Source: Arctopsyche grandis
Lineage: Eukaryota; Arthropoda; Insecta; Trichoptera; Hydropsychidae
DNA length: 64,000 nt
Direction: 5' to 3'
Assembly: GCF_051622035.1 (NCBI RefSeq)
Contig: NC_135358.1
Coordinates: 15,128,001-15,192,000 of the forward strand
In this document: in pieces, positions 12,480 through 23,875 of the stretch
Layout: each line of letters opens with the position of its first letter
Position numbering within the stretch: position 1 is the stretch's first letter
Position numbers and translations under genes: made by a program
Notes under the pieces: generated by a model
Told to the model about the DNA's origin: nothing
Seen by the model: only the letters and a program-made list of their open reading frames with translations
Database searches by the model: none

Positions 12480-13297
12480 GGTAAACGGACTATTCCGCTG
12501 TAGGAATGCAGTACAGCAATAATTGTAAAGATTCATTGTATCTCCAATTTTACAGTTACACGCCCAGATGTGTGAGCCTAAGCACACGACCCTTCCCAGA
12601 AAGAAACGGAAATTGCGTGAAACCATCCGGAAAACGTGAGCAAACATAAAATGCAGCCACACGACGACCTCTAAAAGTTGACCCAAAACATAGCTGTAAA
12701 GACCCTTTGGACATGCGTTAATTCATCTGGAGCCCGAGAATGCACCCAGTTCGAGGAAACCATATATTCCCCCATCGAACTACAGCTGCAATTAACTACT
12801 TCCGGATCTTTACCCCATTACACCCTTGAATTCCTGGGAACTCGACCAGGGACCATGAGCGAGCCCAAGATGCAGCTACATCGCGACCTTCAGGCAATGA
12901 CATTTTCACACGGTCGTGCTTTCGACTGCAATATATAAACCCCCGGAACGGATTCAATAAGCAGTTCAGTCAGACCTTCCATCGAAGACAACCAACTAGC
13001 CTTCTTCGCTGCGATTACACTGTACTAAACATTTGTATTGACTCTACATACAATAAAGTACTCTTTAAAACTCAACCGAGTTTCCATAGGCCGGGAACCA
13101 GTCGAAACCTATCACCTGTCCTATAACTGGTGACCCCTTCAACAAAGATCGCACCTTCACGCCTATACCGCAAAAAGCGATCTCCTTCAATCTTTACAAA
13201 TCGCAAAGATTGAAGGAGTTTGTGGGTGCCAGATGTTCCGCGATCGAGATTTTAGTGACTTGCGTGAGATCGCTTTTTGCGGAATAATCACCGAACC
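12480..13297. mobile_element. GG-type MITE split by an LTR insertion
   Basis: The MITE proper is 12480-12498 plus 13168-13297. Its terminal inverted repeats are GGTAAACGGACTATTCCGC and the complement of GCGGAATAATCACCGAACC. An exact 8-bp target duplication, ATTAAGAT, flanks it (12472-12479 and 13298-13305), although 0.8 kb now separates the ends. The family recurs near 23.5, 29.7, 32.4 and 39.5 kb. Ends starting GG with 8-bp duplications suit Merlin or Mutator-like elements; I cannot decide. The right half contains the family hallmark GCCAGATGTTCCGCGATCG. Confidence 0.75.
12499..13167 (+). mobile_element. LTR-retrotransposon remnant nested in a MITE
   Basis: The insert begins TGTAGGAATG and is bounded by CCGC on both sides (12495-12498, 13168-13171), a 4-bp duplication of MITE sequence. 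It carries a core promoter (ATATATAAACCCCC near 12930), a polyadenylation-type AATAAAGTACTC near 13050, and TGGTGACCCC near 13130, a phrase usual at the primer-binding border of Ty3/Gypsy elements. It has no coding capacity; it is a broken fossil consisting mainly of one LTR. Confidence 0.6.
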
Positions 13298-13586
13298 ATT
13301 AAGATCGGTGAATGCCGTTCATATATGTATACGGCTATAGCTTAGTCTTAGCTTCAAACCCAAATGAACAATGAATGAGTGTAAAGTTTCATTACTTTAA
13401 AACATTGACGATCCCACATATAAATAAAAAGGCGAAAAAATAGCCAAAATGATACTTTTTGAATATAATAATATGGTTAATGACAGTTAATGTTTAAATA
13501 AATACTTAATGAATTTTTTTAATGACTTTAATTTTTATATTTTGTTACGACTATTATAATATGTACATATCAATTTTAATCAGGCG

Positions 13587-15063
13587 TTATGCTTTTTCTC
13601 GATGTTCTATGAAATCGTTTTCCCAGCTCTTCTTAGGTTTTATATATAAGTTTTTAGTTGAACCATGTTTTCCAATTCCTGTAAAATTGTATTTTGGAAA
13701 GTTAGCTTATGAATAATACTATAAACAAATACATATGTTGAGTATATAAAGTTACGATTTAACCTTGTTTAAATTTGGGTAAATTTTCCATCATATCATT
13801 TAACACCGTAGTCTTAAGATCTGCAAAATTTCTTTCATCGTATTGATCAGAATGGCTACATTTAAAAATTTTACAATCATACTCAATAGCTGATTTAGAA
13901 TATTTTGAAATTGAGTATGCTAAATTTAAAGATTGGCCCAATGCTAAAACAAATTATAAATCGATGTGTAATGTACATACATACATACATATGTATAATA
14001 TAATGCACTATTATATAAAAATTAAATGAAAACGTTCAATCACCTGTACCAGTAGCAACCGACCTAGCTGCTAGTCCCCATGTGTGAGCAACAACCCCGC
14101 TGAGTGCACGTCCCGTCATAATTAAATCTAAAGCTCGTGATTGTCCAACAAGTAATGATAATCTTTTAGCACTTCCCAGTACTAATGGTGCGCCTTTTAA
14201 CAGTAATGTTACAACATTTCAAATGTATTTAATATACATAATTGGGTGAAAATGCATATTAAAATATTTATACCGAAACGTCTGCCAAAAAAACCCATCT
14301 GTGCCGTATCTTCAATCACTCTGAGATCACACGCTAACGCCAATTCAAAACCCTCACCTACAGAGTATCCATCCATAGCACATATTACAGGTTTTTTACA
14401 CAAAGGATTAATTTTCCAATAATTCTGAAATTTAATAGAATACATACTCTTATATAATTATAATATAGGTATGTACAAAAATTTTATCTATTCAAAATCA
14501 ACCTACAATTGAGTTTTCTAATGATTCTGGTCCATCTTCTATGAGTTCATCAATATCAAAGCCTGAACAAAAATTTCCCCCCTCTCCATATAATACTGCA
14601 ACACTCGAATCTGATTTGTCAAATTCTTCAAATGCAAGTTTCAATTGTTCGATTATACTAGTATTTAGGCAGTTTCTTTTAGATGGTCTATTTATACCAA
14701 TAGTGGTAACTCTGTTAGATTGATCTACAAGTACACCTAAAATAATATTTGTAAATAAATAAAAATGTGCAAACGAAAATAGTTTTAATTGGAATAATTA
14801 CAACGAGATTAATTTCCCATATCATATAAACATTTTTATACGATATGATATTGGTTATTTGGAATAATATTATTATATTACTTATTGTGTGCAGCAGAAA
14901 ATACAAAATTTTAGGTTATATTTTCATATTTGTAATTCCAAGATGAATATACATTTTTAAATTTAAGAAAAAAAGTCATCTTACTAGATGATGCATTTTC
15001 AGAAGAGAACTGCCTTGACAGTGCTGTAAATCTCTCAAATATTAATTTCGTTCGACTCCACAT
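13587..15063 (-). CDS. Enoyl-CoA hydratase/isomerase family protein, mitochondrial
   Basis: Six exons (minus order): 14985-15063, 14507-14736, 14274-14424, 14044-14193, 13764-13943 and 13587-13678. They join in phase to 293 aa. The N-terminus, MWSRTKLIFERFTALSRQFS, looks like a mitochondrial targeting peptide. The crotonase fold follows: GINRPSKRNCLNTSIIEQL, VLYGEGGNFCSGFDIDEL (oxyanion-hole region), then CAMDGYSVGEGFELALACDL. The Glu in GFELALACD matches the first catalytic Glu of crotonase; where the second is expected, the protein reads GFFGRRFG, so ordinary hydratase chemistry is doubtful. This RRFG form is known to me from the insect CG5844-like group, whose substrate I do not know. It lies between ETFA and LIG4 on the same strand. 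Confidence 0.88.
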
Positions 15064-16195
15064 TTTGAATATGATCATGCGGCTGTCAAATATCGAGCTG
15101 TCAGTTAAAGTTTTATGATTCAAAGCGATTGAAAATCGTCCTTATACGTAAATTTTATAGGATAAAGTTAAATTGAATTTTTACGCAAATACGTTACTTA
15201 TTTTTCAAGTAAGCATTTATTTTTAATAAACTGACAAATTTCATCCACGCGAACTATCATACTAACGTGAACTCGAGTGCTAGACATTCCATATTTTCGT
15301 GACAATGGTTATTGTATGCGCGATCGCAATGTGCGAAATAACCCGTTTACCCAATTTATTGTAACTTGAAAAGTTAAACTGTAATAATTAATTAATTGGT
15401 GAGATTAAGAGGGCTGGACACCAACGCCTTATCCATACAAACGTATTACACTTCTCCCTTCCTAAATTATGGCACTAGAGAAATTATTTTTTTAATATGC
15501 TATGGATATCCACCATTGGGATGCATCTATCGTTTTATTTTTTTGATTAGTTATTTTTTATTGGAGCTAGGAACCGCCAAACATCTATAAAATCGCCTCT
15601 TTTTTACACCCACGAAAAGAGTCCAGCGTGCTTGTTTAACGGTCGATTTAAAAAAAAAATACGCACATAGTTGCACAGAAAATATCTTTTTCATACCGAT
15701 GATGAAATTTTTTTAGGAGAAAATAGGATAATACGAAACCTCGATTTTGTCGATTTAAAATACGTTTTATCTGGTCGAAGCGCAACTGTCACATTCACTC
15801 AATATATATATATATATATATATATATTGTCACATTCACTCAATATTTATATCGAAGAAAGGAACGGCAACAAAATTAAGGTTTCGGATGTACAGCTCTC
15901 TTAAAGATCTTGTAAATGATATGATATCGAAAAATAGCTTCTGACACTCCAAAGAACTTCACAGACAAATAAAGATATGTCCCCAATGTTCAATTTTTAT
16001 TGTTAGTGTACAATACTTCAAAAGTTAACTGTATAATAATAGAAGTTGGGTTAAACGTTCAATATTTATTAAAACAAAAATAAATAAATTGGTATTCCAA
16101 TTCACATTGATTTCCTACGGAAAAATGCATTTTCATTTCATTATTGTGCGTTAAATTATACAAATACATTTTTAATGTGGTGTATAACAAAAAAA
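15064..16195. other. Intergenic DNA with an unclassified repeat-like block
   Basis: From 15395 to about 15910 the sequence differs in style from its surroundings: fewer A/T runs, several TCGATTTAAAA phrases, and a (TA)n tract at 15806-15829 flanked on both sides by GTCACATTCACTCAATAT. This suggests an old dispersed repeat of unknown class. The frame 15671-15904 is not ATG-supported by any family I recognise. The remainder holds nothing I can name. Confidence 0.4.
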
Positions 16196-19100
16196 TCAGT
16201 TTATTAAATTCAATTCATAATCTTCCGTTGGAACAATCATCTTTTGATCAATACATTTGGAAATCCAATCAAGGGTCACCATCAGAGGTTTACACATATT
16301 TTTTTGTATACATTTTTTTACGTTAGCAATACTCTCAGAATCTGGTACAGAAGATATTACTATGTGAGTTGTATCCGCATCTATACTGTTGCAGTATGTC
16401 CCGCCATATAATTCTACCTCGATCTTTAAAATACTCAAATGCATTTTTTCATTTAATACATAATCAATTTGTGATTCAATAAAATATATATTGCACATTC
16501 TCAAAAAAGAATATGGGCTAGCACCATTAAAAACTAACTTATCTAAATGCAATATCTCAACTGGCATCAGATTCACTGTTGTTGACTAAAATAAATTAGA
16601 TAAAACATCAAAAAAATATTTATCATATATGTATAAAAAACTTTAAAAAAGATAATTGACAGAGCTTACAGTTTCTTTGATCTTCTGCATAGAATATTTT
16701 AAAGACTCTATTGTTGCAGGCGTTGTAAAACCATCACCATATTTATCATATTTAAGGGCAAACTCATTAGCGATTTCCAATGACATACCAATCAAATCTT
16801 TGGGTGTCCATTTTAAAAGTTCTCCAGAAGAGATATACTCTTCATTCAAAGATTTTAAAAACCATTCAACATTTGCGACATTATGCTGACCAGATTTAAT
16901 AGCATTTGTCATACGAACATTTTTGTCTCCAGCAATTATACAAAATGTATTTTTACCTATATAAAATAAAAGGTAATTTAATACAACTCAAAAATTATTT
17001 TATTTGCAGATCTTAACTTAATATAACCTGGATTTTGCACAATTTGTCCTCCATTTTCTACGACTTTTATTTCAAGGTCTGATTTTGTTATATCTTTATT
17101 TCCGGTGATTATACAAAATTCTTTTCCAGAGAATAAACTAGATTTTTCTGTGACGTTACCGACAAAGGCAGGTTGAAATTGAGCCCCAATATTTATCAAC
17201 TTTGCTTTTTTTCTCGGTGAAATATCACTAGATTTTTCTATATCATTATGGTCAATGTTACGTGCAGTCAATTTTTCAACTCCATGAGAAGACTAAAAAT
17301 AGTGAAAATAAATTATTCTCCATTAACTTATTTTAAATACATTGTATATACAAAGAAATTATAAGAACCTCTGTAAGAGTAGAGAATTCCCCGAGAGTCA
17401 GACAGTCATACCATGGCTTATCATATCTAATTTTTTCGACTCTAGGAAAACGTACAGTATATTCCGTTTTGAAAGCATTTGTTTTTACTAATTCTGATGC
17501 TTTAACCTAACATATTTGAACAAAATATTAAAATTTAGCATTTAAAAGCATAAGAATGAAAATAAAATAAGACAATACTTGAAGTATGAAAGACTTGTTA
17601 GGTTCAATCCAAACATCTGGCTTATCTTTGGACCAACACACTGATTTCGGATTGGTGTCTTTACTGACAGTATTCCAGTGTGGTTGTAATTTAGTGCAAA
17701 GTTCTTCAAATTCTTCCCTGACTAATGTCAATTTTACTCTTCCCGCCGAATGAAAAATGTTTGGTTCACCATCTAAAATACAAATAAACTACAACTGCTA
17801 GTCTTAAATCACGTAATATATTTTATTTCACATGAAATTCGAACCAGCATTTTTTGAAGAATCTGCAACACCCAATAACACGCTGCCAATTTCTCCATAT
17901 CGTTTATTTTCAACGAAGTAACCTCCAATTATCAAAAAATCTAACTCATTCATAACACCATCAGTATACTAAAAGTGAAAATCATTTAAGGTAATTAAAT
18001 ATAAATATGATTTTACATAACATGCAATGATTAAAAAAAATACTTCAGGTTTTATTTTGAACCAGCCAGCTTTTCTACTATTGGGTTTATATGGTGATAT
18101 TATATTTTTGAGAACTACTCCTTCTTCTTGATTATCAATAGCTTCATTCAATGCTTGAAGAACTTGATCACTATTAAATATGTATATGTAAAGTCATGTG
18201 AGAATATCTGTATAAATATGTCATTTCGGAAACTACGTGATATTTTACCTATCTTGTGTCTGGACCCTCTTGCTGTGCATTATTATACCTTCTTCTTCCT
18301 TAAACAAAATATCCAAATATTCTAATCTTTCAAACAATGGCTTATTGGTCAAAATTATATTATTGTACAACAGAATATCAAAAGCGCAAAAGCATGGCCG
18401 ATATGAGCTGTTGTCTGTTATCTTCTTGACATCAAAATTTATGCCTGTTTAAAGTAAGATATTAAAATATGTATATAAAGTTTGATTTTGTATTTATTAA
18501 ATGTTAATAAACCTTTAGAACTGAATTTTTTCTTTGCCTTGTGCCATCCCATCATTTCCCCGTCGATAATAAAACTATGAACAGACGAATCCAAGCAGTT
18601 TTTTAAGTATTTAGTAAGCATGCCTTCTCGATCGTAAGTTTCACCATAGCAAGATGTATATTCGAAAGCATTTCGCGAAAAATACTTAAAATTTCCATCT
18701 TTCATATGTATTTGAAACCGTTCGCCATCAAATTTCATTTCTAAAAAATATGTGTCTTCTCTTTTCATTACAGATTTAATTTTAGTAATATCCAAACGTT
18801 CTGATAACATCGGCCTATATGGAGAAAATATATCTATTTCGATTTCATTCAATCGTGTATCTGGATTTCGCAGCGTAGTGCACACCTTCAATTTGATACA
18901 AAGGAAAAAATCGCATATTTTGGAAATTATATACAATTAGACATGTTTTTCTTAACCCTTTGAGTGCTGACGTCTCTTCTGTTAGAATTATTTAGAAATC
19001 CAATAGGAAGCAGGTATAAAAATTGTAGCCAAACAAACTCTAGATCACTACCCTATATGTATATACCGCTGATGATTTCGAGTTTTGTAAACGTGTTTAG

Positions 19101-20614
19101 ACTCTAATAAATCTTGCAACAATATAAAATAGACAAAAGAAGTCTATTAATGAATGTATTTTTCCAAAACTAGTTCCATCTTCTTTATTGTTGTTAAAAT
19201 GTAATGCTCCCAATCTAAATTCCAAACTACAATGTAAAATACTCAGCAGTTGGGGATTTCCATCGGGTAATTCTGATATGGTTATGAATTCAGAAATTCC
19301 GGTGTAAACGAGTCTTTATAAATATTGAAAAATGAATGACACGGATTACACGACCCATGTTCAATACATTTTTTTTCAATGCTACCTTTAAAGGCTTAGC
19401 AAATAGTATTCTTGTTTACTTTTTACATGCTCAATATACAACGCCTATCGGCGTTTTGCAGGCCCATGAACTTGTCAGCAAAACGCCTATGGGCGTTGGT
19501 CAGCATTCAAAGGGTTAAACGGCGTCTATATATTTTTAAAGAGATTTTAAAAACAAATACCTTAGACAGACTATTCGAAGAGTCATGCAAATCTGGCGCA
19601 TCAACATGGAAGCACAACAATATTTTCACCATTCCGATACCAAGTTTCAAATCTTTCAATATTATTCTTATTAGCCATTTTTGTTGCAGAGCAGATAAAC
19701 TAGCAATAAGTTTAGTCAATTCATCATCAACAGCTCCTAAAAATTTTTGATTCATGATTTTACAAATCGTTGTTTCACAATTTTAGTATGATATGCATAG
19801 AAGTAGAATGCATAGAATCGCTCTCAGCCTCCAAAAATGTTGCTACAAAAACTCTGCGCGGCAGAGTTTGTTTATCGTTTGCTCATTGTTTACTAAACTT
19901 CGTCTCTCTCTCTCTCTTGTATCTCTTCCGACTTTCCGTCTCTCTCTTCGATGGCTCGCTTTTAAGACGATACTTTGTTAACAATGACCATTCTATGCAT
20001 TCTACTTCTATGATGATATGCTATAAAATATTCGATGTTAAATTATTTCATTTTACTCACTGGGTTGGTTGTTGTTGTGATAAGAGGCCATATTGTCGAG
20101 TCGTTTATTAACGTCTAAAAGTGAAATATCTTCATTGTTTGAGCGGCCACGAGATTTGAGAACCCAGTACGCCACATCGGCAAAATCAGCCGATGTAGCC
20201 ATCGATGATGAAGGAGCTTTGTAATTTAATAATTTCTGTGCGTCACGACCCTGCTGGGGTAAATTTAAAATCCTTATATACATTTTCGCGAATGTCGTTT
20301 CTTTGATGCCGTACGGACCTCGTTCTCGTTCACATTGGGGCAGTAATAGCCGAATAATAGAATGCAGATCGGCATGCTACAACGTATTTAATTTTTAAAT
20401 AATACAATTTTTTTTACTAAATACATAATATTCAATTGTAAATACTAACGTTATCACTATTATTATTTAAACTTCTGCAATCATTAAGATATTTCGTAAG
20501 AATGTCACCTTTCTGCTTCCCTTTGGCATTCTTAATCTTTTCACAAATATTGCAAAAGTTAAGGAAAGTGATTTTTGCCCCAACATCATCGGATGGTATT
20601 TCAGGATTATTCAT
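16196..20614 (-). CDS. LIG4: DNA ligase IV (non-homologous end joining)
   Basis: LIG4 seals double-strand breaks in the nucleus with XRCC4. Twelve exons (minus order): 20450-20614, 20061-20376, 19561-19736, 18513-18885, 18249-18444, 18044-18170, 17845-17968, 17579-17772, 17369-17506, 17028-17292, 16670-16956 and 16196-16585. All phases agree; the product is 916 aa (human 911). The N-terminal ligase domain begins [17 protein letters not shown]. Catalytic motif I is [10 protein letters not shown], with the adenylated Lys at residue 270. Other motifs are [12 protein letters not shown] (III), [13 protein letters not shown] (IV) and [10 protein letters not shown] (V). Two BRCT domains form the C-terminus (about 645-735 and 790-916), with [11 protein letters not shown] near the end. 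Intron 2 holds a 217-bp MITE and intron 3 a piggyBac-like MITE. Exons 3-7 are copied at 6117-8090. The gene lies 173 bp downstream of GTF3C3 on the same strand. Confidence 0.96.
17888..19830 (-). repeat. Parental arm of the LIG4 inverted duplication
   Basis: This is the source segment of the 6117-8090 copy, lying in opposite orientation and separated from it by about 9.8 kb. One border is inside exon 7 (17888-17896, AATTTCTCC). The other is inside the terminal repeat of the intron-2 MITE (19796 onward). The arms share both the piggyBac-like insertion and all intron sequence. I estimate well above 95% identity by eye and have not computed it. Confidence 0.9.
18956..19514. mobile_element. piggyBac-like MITE in LIG4 intron 3
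   Basis: Flanked by TTAA at 18952-18955 and 19515-19518, with CCCTTTGA-type ends and a length of 559 bp, the same as in the duplicate. It has no coding region. A sub-terminal inverted repeat around CAACGCC.ATAGGCGTTTTG lies near 19440-19500 and could form a hairpin. The gene sense strand is the reverse strand here. Confidence 0.87.
19796..20012. mobile_element. MITE in LIG4 intron 2
   Basis: This 217-bp element has ends CATAGAAGTAGAATGCATAG and its complement (CTATGCATTCTACTTCTATG), with an exact 8-bp target duplication ATGATATG at 19788-19795 and 20013-20020. It contains a CT-rich tract (CTCTCTCTCTC near 19905). Ends and duplication size fit hAT-type non-autonomous elements. Only its terminal repeat survives in the LIG4 duplicate near 6117-6165. 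Confidence 0.8.
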
Positions 20615-20787
20615 GCTTCAGATGAAAACATAAAGTTTAATCAGTAAGTATTTTAATGTAAGTTATGAAACATTGTCTGTAGGAAAAGTATTCATTAAAA
20701 CTAAATTTCTAGATGAATTTATTTGTTCATAAATAAATGAATGAGCACTGTAGTGACGTGTATTGTGATGAAATGAAAGCCTCATAT

Positions 20788-23268
20788 TTATAAAACAATA
20801 TATTTCATTAAATACATTCTGGCAAGTTCCGGACAGTTAATTCGGTAAATTAAATGTAAATTGAAGGCAATTTCTTTTTGTAAGTTAAAAATCTCTGGAT
20901 CGCTCTCCATCAACTCGTTTGTTTCTTCAAGAGCTCGTTTATAATATTCGCACGCCAAATTAAACAAGCTATGTTGGTGATAAGCTCTTCCTATATTATA
21001 ATAGATCTCATGACGAGCAAACTCTCCTCGCAAATTCTCGTATGTTTTAAAAAAGGCAGTCGCTTGAGCGATCAGAGTATTTCTATTGATAGCCGATTTT
21101 TGCGATGCAAATTGAATCATTGTTATGCCACATAGCAGAGTGTTTAAAGCAGTCGGTTGAAATTTATAACAATCCAGGTATATTTTGATAGCAAATCGAT
21201 AAGTGCCCGATTTGAGGAAATAGTTGCCAAACAAAATATTAATGTGAGGGTCATAAAATTCTTTTTTTTGCAAAAATCTATTTAAAAATTTATAAGAGCG
21301 TGGATCCTCACCCCTCTGAAGTATAAGATTCAAAAGATTCCATATACCAACCTTATCAGACATCGTAATGATGAAGTTTTTTAACAAAGAAAATGCGTGA
21401 TAAGAGTCAGAGTTGTAAAAACTAGCCAACAAAGAAATGAATTCTAATTTCCTCCTGAATGGGGAGAATCGTTTACTAGCAAGAGCCAAAAAAGAGATGC
21501 GTTGTAAAGTCGTGTATTCTTTCAATTCATATGCAATTGTTAAAATATCCATCAGCATTTCCCACTCAACCTCTATAGTGAGTTTATCGCAAGTATTTTC
21601 GAATGAGTGTGTCTCCACGACAATATCTGCCCGAGCCTCACGCATTGCTCTGAGCACATCGTTTGTGTCTTTTATTAACAATGATGCTACTTCACTTCGG
21701 TGTCTAATCACATGAAAATGCCTACTTAGCAGTAGATGACCAGCGTTTAAGTATTCGTATTTCTTTCCACTATTTTTAAGAATGACACATCTTTCGTATA
21801 GTATTCCAGTATCTAAAATATCGCTATTCTCGTCGTGCATCAAAGCTAGGTAAGCTTCGTCGATTCTGTTACTGCGTTTTAAGAGAGCTGATAGCTTAAT
21901 ACGTGCATTCATATGTTGAGGTGCCAACATTACGACTGTCTGGTATGCTTCAATAGCTTCATCGTCTCGGTCGAGTAGTGCTAGACATTCAGCATATTTA
22001 AGCCAAACAGCAGGCAGGCTGAAATTTTTACTCTTCACCAATATACTCAGTAATTTTAATGCTTCTGAATGCTGATTCTCACTTGTTAATGCTTCTTCAA
22101 TATCTAAAAATACATCTCCGTTCGTTTCGATATCTTCTTTTTCTATTATCATAGAGACAAACGTATTGATAAGATGAAACGCTTTTAAATGAATTAAACA
22201 TATTATTAACTTTGTTCTAAGATCGATTGGAAGAGATGAAGGCATATTGCAAGATATTATATTCATAACTTCTTGTGTACATCCATCCTCGGACAGTGTT
22301 TGAAGATCAGCAACTATTTCAACATCACCTTTGGCAACGAGAACTTCCAAAGAAGTGTTATACTGCTTTTGAGCAATTAAAAGTTCTAAATATAAATTCA
22401 AATCTTCGTATGTAAACAAGTCTGAAAATCTTTTATAAGCCCTTTGCATAATGTTGGAAGCTAAATGAATTTTATTAAGAGCATGATAGTCTCTAGCAAT
22501 CGATTTCGCCATTTGCACGACTGTTGGACCTTCACTATCGGGATACGAGTTCATTAGAGACGTACGACAAGTCATGATAGAAATATAATTTGGAGGGGTC
22601 AAATTGAATTCCTCTAAATACTGCAACCTCTCCAATCTTCTCATATGGTTAGCGATATTTTTAGGGTCAACTTGAATGGCTCTCGTAAGACAGTTGAGTT
22701 CTTGTTTCACATCTCCCTTTTCTCTAAGGATCATGGCTAACCGAATCCACTCTTTGGAATCTGGATTGAGATGGGCAGCTATCAGTGAGAACTCCAAAGA
22801 CTTTTCCGCGTCACTCTCGTATATTTGAGCTAGAGTTTGGAACGGCTCGTAAGCAGTGGGAGTCTGTCTTATGATCTCGTAGCAAATTTTCTCAGCTGTG
22901 CCATGATCTCCACGAGCATATCTCAAATTAGCTTCACCCATGAGACCGGCGAGCGCTGGAGGAAGATGACTTCTTTGTCTTCGCTTTATACGTCGGCTTC
23001 CTTCACCCAAATTACGACTTGACTCTTCGTTTACATTCTCACTCTCCGCTATACCGTCACTCTCATCGGGGGGTTCCTCCACTTCGTGGACCTCTTCGTA
23101 TTCATTACCAACGTCCGCTTGGTCTTCGTCTTCCGCTAAAACGGGGCCGAACCACTTTTCCGAGTATTCGGCGAATGTTAGCTCCCCGTTGAGGAATTTG
23201 TTGGCGAGATGTTTCTCAACCGCCATTCTTTCTATGTCACTGGTATACTTTGAGTTGAACGAATCCAT
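20788..23268 (-). CDS. GTF3C3: General transcription factor 3C subunit 3 (TFIIIC102-like)
   Basis: This intronless gene encodes 826 aa. Its product is the TPR subunit of TFIIIC (human GTF3C3/TFIIIC102, 886 aa; yeast Tfc4) that binds tRNA-type promoters and helps place TFIIIB for RNA polymerase III. The N-terminal part is acidic (EDEDQADVGNEYEEVHEVEE at about 45-65), followed by a basic patch (RRIKRRQRSHLPPALAGLMG). TPR repeats start with EANLRYARGDHGTAEKICYE and EAYQTVVMLAPQHMNARIKL, with a second array at the C-terminus (YYNIGRAYHQHSLFNLACEY). I start at 23268 (MDSFNSKYTSD); the frame upstream to 23304 is open but begins only with TTG. The absence of introns contrasts with its neighbours. 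LIG4 starts 173 bp beyond its stop, so its 3' end and the LIG4 promoter must overlap or nearly so. Confidence 0.92.
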   Translation of the reverse strand: MDSFNSKYTSDIERMAVEKHLANKFLNGELTFAEYSEKWFGPVLAEDEDQADVGNEYEEVHEVEEPPDESDGIAESENVNEESSRNLGEGSRRIKRRQRSHLPPALAGLMGEANLRYARGDHGTAEKICYEIIRQTPTAYEPFQTLAQIYESDAEKSLEFSLIAAHLNPDSKEWIRLAMILREKGDVKQELNCLTRAIQVDPKNIANHMRRLERLQYLEEFNLTPPNYISIMTCRTSLMNSYPDSEGPTVVQMAKSIARDYHALNKIHLASNIMQRAYKRFSDLFTYEDLNLYLELLIAQKQYNTSLEVLVAKGDVEIVADLQTLSEDGCTQEVMNIISCNMPSSLPIDLRTKLIICLIHLKAFHLINTFVSMIIEKEDIETNGDVFLDIEEALTSENQHSEALKLLSILVKSKNFSLPAVWLKYAECLALLDRDDEAIEAYQTVVMLAPQHMNARIKLSALLKRSNRIDEAYLALMHDENSDILDTGILYERCVILKNSGKKYEYLNAGHLLLSRHFHVIRHRSEVASLLIKDTNDVLRAMREARADIVVETHSFENTCDKLTIEVEWEMLMDILTIAYELKEYTTLQRISFLALASKRFSPFRRKLEFISLLASFYNSDSYHAFSLLKNFIITMSDKVGIWNLLNLILQRGEDPRSYKFLNRFLQKKEFYDPHINILFGNYFLKSGTYRFAIKIYLDCYKFQPTALNTLLCGITMIQFASQKSAINRNTLIAQATAFFKTYENLRGEFARHEIYYNIGRAYHQHSLFNLACEYYKRALEETNELMESDPEIFNLQKEIAFNLHLIYRINCPELARMYLMKYIVL

Positions 23269-23443
23269 CTTATGTTGTCGAAGGAAAAATTCTAACGACA
23301 ACACACGTACTTACATAATTAATAATAATTAAAAAAGCCCACGTGCGGACTCGAAGACGTTTATTTGACGTACCGATAAACGTCAAACTATCAAACAGTG
23401 CATCCAACATAAATTTAGTATAAAAGTAAACATTAGCAGTAAT

Positions 23444-23642
23444 AGTATAAACTGATTATTTCGCACGTTGCGATCGCGTACACGACAATCGTGAATACGG
23501 AATATCTGGGACTTGAGTTGTCGTTAGTGTGATAGTTCTCGTGGTAAATTTCGATGGATGAAATTTTCGGGTGCCAGATGTTACGTGAACGAGATTTTAG
23601 TGACTTGTACGAAATCACTTTGTACGGAATAATCACCGAACC
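23444..23642. mobile_element. GG-type MITE copy, diverged left end
   Basis: This is a copy of the family at 12480-13297. It has GATTATTTCGC at the left, GGTGCCAGATGTTACGTG in the middle and CGGAATAATCACCGAACC at the right. It is about 200 bp, near the intact length of the family. Its left terminus has drifted, so I cannot read a target duplication. It lies 170 bp upstream of the GTF3C3 start. Confidence 0.65.
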
Positions 23643-23658
23643 TTTATAATAACTGTAC

Positions 23659-23820
23659 TGTGGCGGCTCGCTTATACGACATGGTCGAGTTTGGTTGCCT
23701 TCCTGCGAGTGGGGACCAACCCGGCTGGGTTCGGAGAGCCACTACTCACTCTGTCTTCAGCTGTCATATAATAAACACGTGCATTAACATGCCAGTCGTC
23801 TCATTCGTTCATCCTCCATA
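23659..23820. mobile_element. 162-bp LTR-like solo element, copy 1
   Basis: It begins TGTGGCGGCTCGCTTATACG, ends GTTCATCCTCCATA, and is flanked by GTAC on both sides (23655-23658, 23821-23824). An AATAAA lies near its end. Same length and sequence as 24404-24565, with a third copy at 32463-32620. A 4-bp target duplication, a TG start and an internal poly(A) signal suggest a very short solo LTR, but it does not end in CA, so the class is uncertain. Confidence 0.65.
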
Positions 23821-23875
23821 GTACCATTAAAATAAAATTAATAGGAATATGATTTTGTGGGAATATAGCACGACT

